A stretch of DNA of 10,051 bases from NCBI GenBank assembly GCA_030587605.1, contig JAUQYT010000323.1, positions 1 through 10,051 of the forward strand, given 5' to 3'. The stretch comes from Candidatus Njordarchaeum guaymasense (GTDB taxonomy: Archaea; Asgardarchaeota; Njordarchaeia; Njordarchaeales; Njordarchaeaceae). Under the pieces are notes generated by a model. The model saw only the letters and a list, made by a program, of their open reading frames with translations, ran no database searches and was not told the origin of the DNA. Made by a program: the position numbers and the translations under genes. Of the stretch, positions 6,214 to 10,051 are shown one piece after another. Within the stretch, counting starts at the first letter, position 1. Every line of letters begins with the position of its first letter.

Positions 6214-7125
6214 CTATTCATGTCTTGACTCAATCAGTTTTCTATGTTTCTCCATCTCCATCTCGACTTCCTCAGAGGAAGTCAGACTGGGGAGGCCGTA
6301 GCCTCTATGACCATCAAACTTTCGCTCGAGCGCCCATTTCCCATCCTCATCATACCTGGTCAGCATTGAAGAGCTGATGATGAAATACTGTTCTTCCTTC
6401 CCGAAATTCACATACTTATGAAGCCCCCACTTCCTCTTTTCATGTTCAGGATAACGCGCTAGCCTTTCATCAAAAACCTTTCTTAATCCCTGCTTGTATG
6501 ACCGAATCGCATAGTGCCTCATAGTGAATTTGTGTGGCGAAAGTCTCACCCTCACATCTCGCGGAAATATCGGAAGATGCGAACCTGTCTCATCGATGTT
6601 GATCCCCGGATAGTTTCTGAAGCATTTGAACTGCCAATCATCATCCCAAGAGTAGTACTTAATTCGCTTCGTGACATTGGGCTCCGAGCTATCCCTATCC
6701 TTCTCAGTTGGCCAAAACTCAAAATGGTTGAACTGTATCAGGTTGTAACCTTTTGAGCTTTCAAGTTCCACCGCCTCTCTTAGACTCAGAGAAGGAAAAG
6801 GCGATTCAAGGAACTCATCAGCGTCAACCATGAGAAGCCAGTCCGATCCGTACTTCTGAGCCATCTTGTACAGGGTTCTGAGCAGCAAGCCCAGTTCGAA
6901 GAACTCCGTCTCCAGCCTTGCCAGTTCTACTATACCTTTCCCAACATATCTGCCCAAGACATCGAAGCTTCCGTCTGTCGATCCGTTGTCTATGACAACC
7001 AACGGCACCTCTTGAGCGCGCATATGAAGAATCGTATGCTCTATTATGTCATACTCGTTGTACACACTCATCATGCCTAGGATGAACGGCGGTTTCCTCC
7101 GGAAGTAATCGAGCAAGGTTTTCAT
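6214..7125 (-). CDS. Family 2-type glycosyltransferase
   Basis: 303 residues with a GT-A fold of the GT2-like group that starts MMSVYNEYDIIEHTILHM (compare the Glyco_tranf_2_4 type). VIDNGSTDGS at 44-53 is the nucleotide-binding signature, and MVDADEFL at 99-106 supplies the DxD metal site (Asp101, Asp103). RHYAIRSYKQGLRKV at 203-217 is the helix typical of this subgroup, with a histidine that probably lies by the acceptor. It should transfer a sugar from a nucleotide donor to a surface glycan, lipid carrier or protein; donor and acceptor cannot be read from the sequence. No membrane helices, so it is cytoplasmic or peripheral. The ATG at 7125 has GTGGG eight bases upstream. It is convergent with the secreted protein gene and sits near the methyltransferase-kinase gene, suggesting a glycan locus. 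Confidence 0.88.
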   Translation of the reverse strand: MKTLLDYFRRKPPFILGMMSVYNEYDIIEHTILHMRAQEVPLVVIDNGSTDGSFDVLGRYVGKGIVELARLETEFFELGLLLRTLYKMAQKYGSDWLLMVDADEFLESPFPSLSLREAVELESSKGYNLIQFNHFEFWPTEKDRDSSEPNVTKRIKYYSWDDDWQFKCFRNYPGINIDETGSHLPIFPRDVRVRLSPHKFTMRHYAIRSYKQGLRKVFDERLARYPEHEKRKWGLHKYVNFGKEEQYFIISSSMLTRYDEDGKWALERKFDGHRGYGLPSLTSSEEVEMEMEKHRKLIESRHE

Positions 7126-7437
7126 GACGATTTCCCACGTCTCTAGGTGTCTACCTATGCATCCAACGCGTCACTATAACATTACGGATGGAGATTGTCA
7201 TTCTCTGCTCCTCGGCAGCAACGCATGTCTGCTCAGTGTGCCATCGACGTATGGAATTACTGTTCACTTGTCTGCAACGTTTATGTGTATTCAAACGCCA
7301 AGTGCACGTGTGTAACGCTGGGAAGAAGGGTGGATGATACGTTTGCCTATAGATCCTCGTCAGGCTTCTAGGCTACGTGCGCGTACTTCTCCATTTGCCC
7401 TGTAGGGTGACAGAGGGCTTCCTGAAGGCGTTGGGCA

Positions 7438-7539
7438 TTCGACTCGATACACATCTTCAAGCAAGCCATCGCCAAATATCGGCCTCCACCCCAGTCTGAA
7501 TATTGAAACCCTTGAAACATCGATCCAAGCCTTCACAGG
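7438..7539 (-). pseudogene. Relic of a sugar-nucleotide epimerase/GDP-fucose-synthase-like C-terminus
   Basis: Inside a 66-codon - strand frame (7360-7560), the 34 residues starting PVKAWIDVSRVSIFRLGW and continuing RPIFGDGLLEDVYRVE match the C-terminal signature of NAD-dependent sugar epimerases of the extended SDR family. In those enzymes a 'DVSR..-LGW.P' turn is followed by a '.EGL..TYEW' helix. Nothing upstream looks like the rest of the enzyme: only about 110 bases remain before the next gene, and no Rossmann fold or YxxxK site can fit. The downstream residues do not match either. I read it as the decayed end of a former gene whose product would have made an activated sugar for the cluster. 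A chance resemblance is possible because the match is short. Confidence 0.4.
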
Positions 7540-7609
7540 AAACAGCCACCAAAACAGCAAACAAACATTCAGCTGGAAACGAGGGGGAAACAGCTATGGA
7601 AAACCACAA

Positions 7610-7622
7610 CCTTAATTGAAGG
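7610..7622 (+). promoter_or_regulatory. Possible TATA element of the methyltransferase-kinase gene
   Basis: CCTTAATTGAAGG is an A/T core inside short inverted arms (CCTT and AAGG). The expected transcript start is near 7641, ten bases ahead of the ATG at 7651, so the message would have a very short leader. No ribosome site is evident. The box is a weak match to TATA. Confidence 0.4.
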
Positions 7623-7650
7623 CTGATTCAATGCGTTTCGCGAGAGACGG

Positions 7651-10005
7651 ATGAGATTAGACGAGTTCGTGCTTGATGACAATAGCGGAGTCTACGTGCT
7701 AAAAGGTAGCTCTGCTAGCGCCTTCGAGTACTCGGACGGCCTCGACGTCGAGATGCGCCTGCTGAGAATCATCGAAGCCGCAACCGATTTGAGCTCAACC
7801 TCCAAGGAACTGGAGAACGCCATTTCCGACTGGCCGTCGCGGTATCATCTAAGCAGCGAAAGGGCGAATTTGCTAAGAGCCCTTGACCATCTCCCGCGCA
7901 AGGCGCAGGTTCTTGAGATGGGGGCAGGCTGCGGTGCGTTGACTCGCTACCTGGGGGAGAATTTCGCGAAGGTGGATGCTGTTGAAGGTAGCTTTCTCCG
8001 TGCACGAGTTGCGGAGAAGAGATGTGGAGACTTGTCCAATGTTGCAGTATATGCCGCACCGTTCAGGGATCTTGATGTTCAGCCAAAGTACGATCTCGTA
8101 ACATTGGTAGGTGTCTTGGAATACGCTCCACTACTCGAAATCTCTGGGCGAAGTCGAGCAGATGCTTGCCTGTCAACCTTGAAATTGGCATCCTCAGGGC
8201 TTAGGAAAGATGGCATTCTCTTGCTGGCAATAGAAAATGCCCTGGGCCTCAAGTACTGGAGTGGCTGCAGCGAAGACCATACAGGCAGACTCTTCGAAAG
8301 CATCCATGGCTACCCAACTCAGAATTCTCCTATCACATTCAGCAGGAAAGAACTGCGGAGCCTAATGTGCCAGGCGGGCTTTGACCATCTTGCATTCTAC
8401 TACCCATTCCCCGACTATAAGCTAGCCAAAACGATAATTCATGAAACCGATATGTCACCAGACTCGCTTTTTCTTCACAACTGGATAGGTTCCCCCTTTG
8501 AAGACTATAGCGGAAAGAGAAACTACTCCCTGCACGAGAATCTGGCTATCAGGGAAATTTGCAGAGCGAACCTCTTGTATGAGTTTGCCAATTCATTTCT
8601 TATCCTTGCTTCAAAATCACCCAGGGCCAGAATCAGATCAAAATGGATTGCGAGGAAGCTTACCACAGGAAGGGCGTTAGCATATCAGCGAATCACCTCG
8701 CTATACGCAGACCCAAAACCAAGAATCGAAAAGACTCGACTCTCCGACTCTCCAGTACAGTCGAATGTACTTCGCCAAAGGGCGGCCACAAAGAGATGGG
8801 TGCCTGGAGATATTGAGACATATCATCTGTACGAGGCCTTGTTCGAAAGCGACACCTACCAAGCCTTGCTGCGCATCTTCAAGCGATATCACAGGAGTCT
8901 GGTGGAAGCGTTTTCAACGACCGCTACGGACAAGGAAGGCTATCCACTTCTCGCCGGCGATAGCTTCGACTTCACGTTTTGGAACATAGTTTGGAATGAT
9001 CGAACAAAGCAATACGGCTTCATAGACAACGAATGGGAGTGGAAAGGTAGACTACCTGTTGATTACGTACTTTTTCGAAGTTTATACTACTTTATTTTGA
9101 GTCAAAGGCCATATTTGAGGACGCGTCTACCCAACACAGATTTGGAAGCCACAGTCGTCGACCTCATAAGGGAGCTCTACCCGCAATACGACTGGAAAAG
9201 GCAAGAGCAGAATCGACTACGCGAAGAAATGGTTCAAAGCGAAGTCTTACGCACGGAATTTTCATTGCCTTCACTGTCAATTCCTCTGGAGAAGGAGCCG
9301 CCGGAGAAACTGATGAAGTACTTTGCAGAACCCATGGGTAAGTTGCTTGCACTGTACACGAGTCGTCCCGACCTCCAATCAGCGTTCCCAGAAGTCATGA
9401 GTGGCAAGTATTCTCGACTCTTGGAATGGGCAAGGGATTCGCTCGCCGATGGACGAGATAGCGGCAGCGGCGCCCTAGCCGATTATGCCGAATGGTACAA
9501 AGAAGGCGAATGGTTGAAGCTGACGGAGGTTAAGAGTTTGGAGGTTGAGAAGACAAGGTTGGCTGAGGAGCTTGCTCAACATGAATTAGCGGTTAAGAGT
9601 TTGGAGGTTGAGAAGACAAGGTTGGCTGAGGAGCTGAACAGGGTTGGGATGAGTCTTGCTCAGAGTGAATCAGCGGTTAAGAGTTTGGAGGTTGAGAAGA
9701 CAAGGTTGGCTGAGGAGTTGAGTGTAGCTAAGGGGGAGCTTGCTCAACATGAATCGACAATCCAGAACTTAGCCGCGGATCTCAACAAGGTCAAATATGA
9801 GCTTGACAGTGTGGCTGGAGAACTAACCGCAATTAAAGGAAGCTTCGGATACCATTTCATGCGTTTCTACGCCAGCAGAATCGACAACCTCCTTCCTGAG
9901 GGAACTAGGCGCGGGGGGGTTCGGAAGAGAATTGTGGCCAGCTTCAGAAATCTTGCGCGCAAAGAAATTCGGAACAGAGATTCTGAAGAAAGAAGGACTA
10001 CCTGA
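7651..10005 (+). CDS. WbdD-like methyltransferase-kinase-coiled-coil protein
   Basis: 784 residues in four parts. Residues about 80-250 are a class I SAM-dependent methyltransferase: VLEMGAGCGALTRYL (87-101) is motif I and DAVEGS (109-114) holds the acidic residue for the SAM ribose. Residues about 335-530 look like an aminoglycoside-phosphotransferase-type kinase. RIEKTRL may carry the ATP lysine (361), GDSFDFTFWN gives the catalytic D440-x4-N445, and FIDNEWEW gives the metal-binding D459. Residues 627-731 are a coiled coil of repeats (see the repeat entry). The tail 732-773 is basic and amphipathic (SFGYHFMRFY, RKRIVASFRNLARK). The same order occurs in bacterial WbdD, which caps O-antigen chains by phosphorylation and methylation and limits their length through its coiled coil. 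By analogy it may cap a surface polysaccharide here; substrate unknown. The frame may break near its 3' end (see 9962-10051). Confidence 0.87.
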   Translation: MRLDEFVLDDNSGVYVLKGSSASAFEYSDGLDVEMRLLRIIEAATDLSSTSKELENAISDWPSRYHLSSERANLLRALDHLPRKAQVLEMGAGCGALTRYLGENFAKVDAVEGSFLRARVAEKRCGDLSNVAVYAAPFRDLDVQPKYDLVTLVGVLEYAPLLEISGRSRADACLSTLKLASSGLRKDGILLLAIENALGLKYWSGCSEDHTGRLFESIHGYPTQNSPITFSRKELRSLMCQAGFDHLAFYYPFPDYKLAKTIIHETDMSPDSLFLHNWIGSPFEDYSGKRNYSLHENLAIREICRANLLYEFANSFLILASKSPRARIRSKWIARKLTTGRALAYQRITSLYADPKPRIEKTRLSDSPVQSNVLRQRAATKRWVPGDIETYHLYEALFESDTYQALLRIFKRYHRSLVEAFSTTATDKEGYPLLAGDSFDFTFWNIVWNDRTKQYGFIDNEWEWKGRLPVDYVLFRSLYYFILSQRPYLRTRLPNTDLEATVVDLIRELYPQYDWKRQEQNRLREEMVQSEVLRTEFSLPSLSIPLEKEPPEKLMKYFAEPMGKLLALYTSRPDLQSAFPEVMSGKYSRLLEWARDSLADGRDSGSGALADYAEWYKEGEWLKLTEVKSLEVEKTRLAEELAQHELAVKSLEVEKTRLAEELNRVGMSLAQSESAVKSLEVEKTRLAEELSVAKGELAQHESTIQNLAADLNKVKYELDSVAGELTAIKGSFGYHFMRFYASRIDNLLPEGTRRGGVRKRIVASFRNLARKEIRNRDSEERRTT
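9529..9843 (+). repeat. In-register coiled-coil repeats of 21, 28, 28 and 28 residues
   Basis: A 42-base segment encoding VKSLEVEKTRLAEE occurs three times with no base changes, at 9529-9570, 9592-9633 and 9676-9717. The units are 63 bases (9529-9591), 84 bases (9592-9675), 84 bases (9676-9759) and a diverged 84-base unit (9760-9843). In residues this is 3, 4, 4 and 4 heptads. A second shared block, GAGCTTGCTCAACATGAAT, recurs at 9568 and 9736, exactly 168 bases (8 heptads) apart. Identity at silent positions points to recent duplication or gene conversion, and the first unit looks like a full unit that lost one heptad. Codon use here, rich in GTT and TTG, differs by eye from the rest of the gene. 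Confidence 0.9.
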
Positions 10006-10051
10006 CGTTCGAATACAACTAACCGAGGGTGACGAAGGATACGCCCTGCTC
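9962..10051 (+). CDS. Second coding-like frame running off the right edge; probable frameshifted continuation
   Basis: In the frame one base later than that of the methyltransferase-kinase gene, the sequence reads KKFGTEILKKEGLPDVR and goes on IQLTEGDEGYALL to the last base with no stop. It looks like real protein, while the annotated frame over the same bases gives the low-complexity tail RNRDSEERRTT. Removing one base in the A-rich stretch at about 9961-9969 joins the two as ARKEFGTEILKKEGLP. There is no ATG; TTG at 9953 is the only nearby start for a separate gene, without a ribosome site. It is therefore either a frameshifted C-terminal domain of the upstream protein or the start of an overlapping gene. 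The window ends before the domain can be identified. Confidence 0.45.

Larger units (their letters stand above)
7126..7650. other. Long spacer between glycosyltransferase and methyltransferase-kinase genes
   Basis: This 525-base stretch has no intact gene I can support. It holds a small hairpin TAGGT-GTCT-ACCTA at 7144-7157, a TATA-like ACTATAACAT near 7167 that could serve the - strand glycosyltransferase, and the epimerase-like relic at 7438-7539. The length and the relic suggest gene loss or rearrangement within a glycan cluster. No tRNA fold or transposase trace was seen. Confidence 0.5.

Noticed and set aside
7769..8059. A 96-codon - strand frame.
   Set aside because: It runs opposite the methyltransferase motif I region, which is clearly coding on the + strand.
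9529..9759. The repeated units as a CRISPR array or mobile element.
   Set aside because: The repeats are in frame, translate to a heptad coiled coil, and the spacing segments are also repeated rather than unique.

Overview
The window reads as archaeal chromosomal DNA, probably from an uncultured member of the TACK side of the tree; that placement is an inference. The support is: TATA-like boxes about 25 bases ahead of likely transcript starts, few classical Shine-Dalgarno sequences, frequent GTG/TTG starts, short T-runs in place of hairpin terminators, exported proteins with Ig-like folds, and a stand-alone winged-helix regulator beside a ParA/MinD-type ATPase. There are no rRNA, tRNA, CRISPR or insertion-sequence signatures.

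Layout. Bases 2-229 are the C-terminal end of an unrecognised gene. Then come, on the + strand, an exported Ig-like protein (493-1509), a small retropepsin-like aspartic protease (1937-2290) under a palindromic TATA element, and a type I membrane protein with a large exterior part (2576-3946). Converging on it from the - strand is a probable two-gene unit: a winged-helix regulator (4893-5219) followed by a ParA/MinD ATPase (3973-4782). A short divergent promoter region carrying three copies of one half-site separates the regulator from a secreted protein with an S-layer-like motif and a calcium-loop-like C-terminus (5315-6139). Next is a GT2-type glycosyltransferase on the - strand (6214-7125). 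A 525-base spacer follows, with a probable relic of a sugar-nucleotide epimerase. Last is a large + strand gene (7651-10005) encoding a methyltransferase, a kinase-like domain and a coiled coil.

Taken together the window looks like a cell-surface region: three exported or anchored proteins, a protease domain, and the start of a glycan-assembly cluster. The best candidate for something new is the last gene. Its domain order matches the bacterial polysaccharide-capping enzyme WbdD, in which a methyltransferase-kinase caps the chain and a coiled coil acts as a length ruler. Here the coiled coil contains near-identical DNA repeats spaced by whole numbers of heptads, as if the ruler had recently changed length. 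Close to the right edge a second reading frame looks coding and runs off the window, so this gene may be frameshifted and originally longer.
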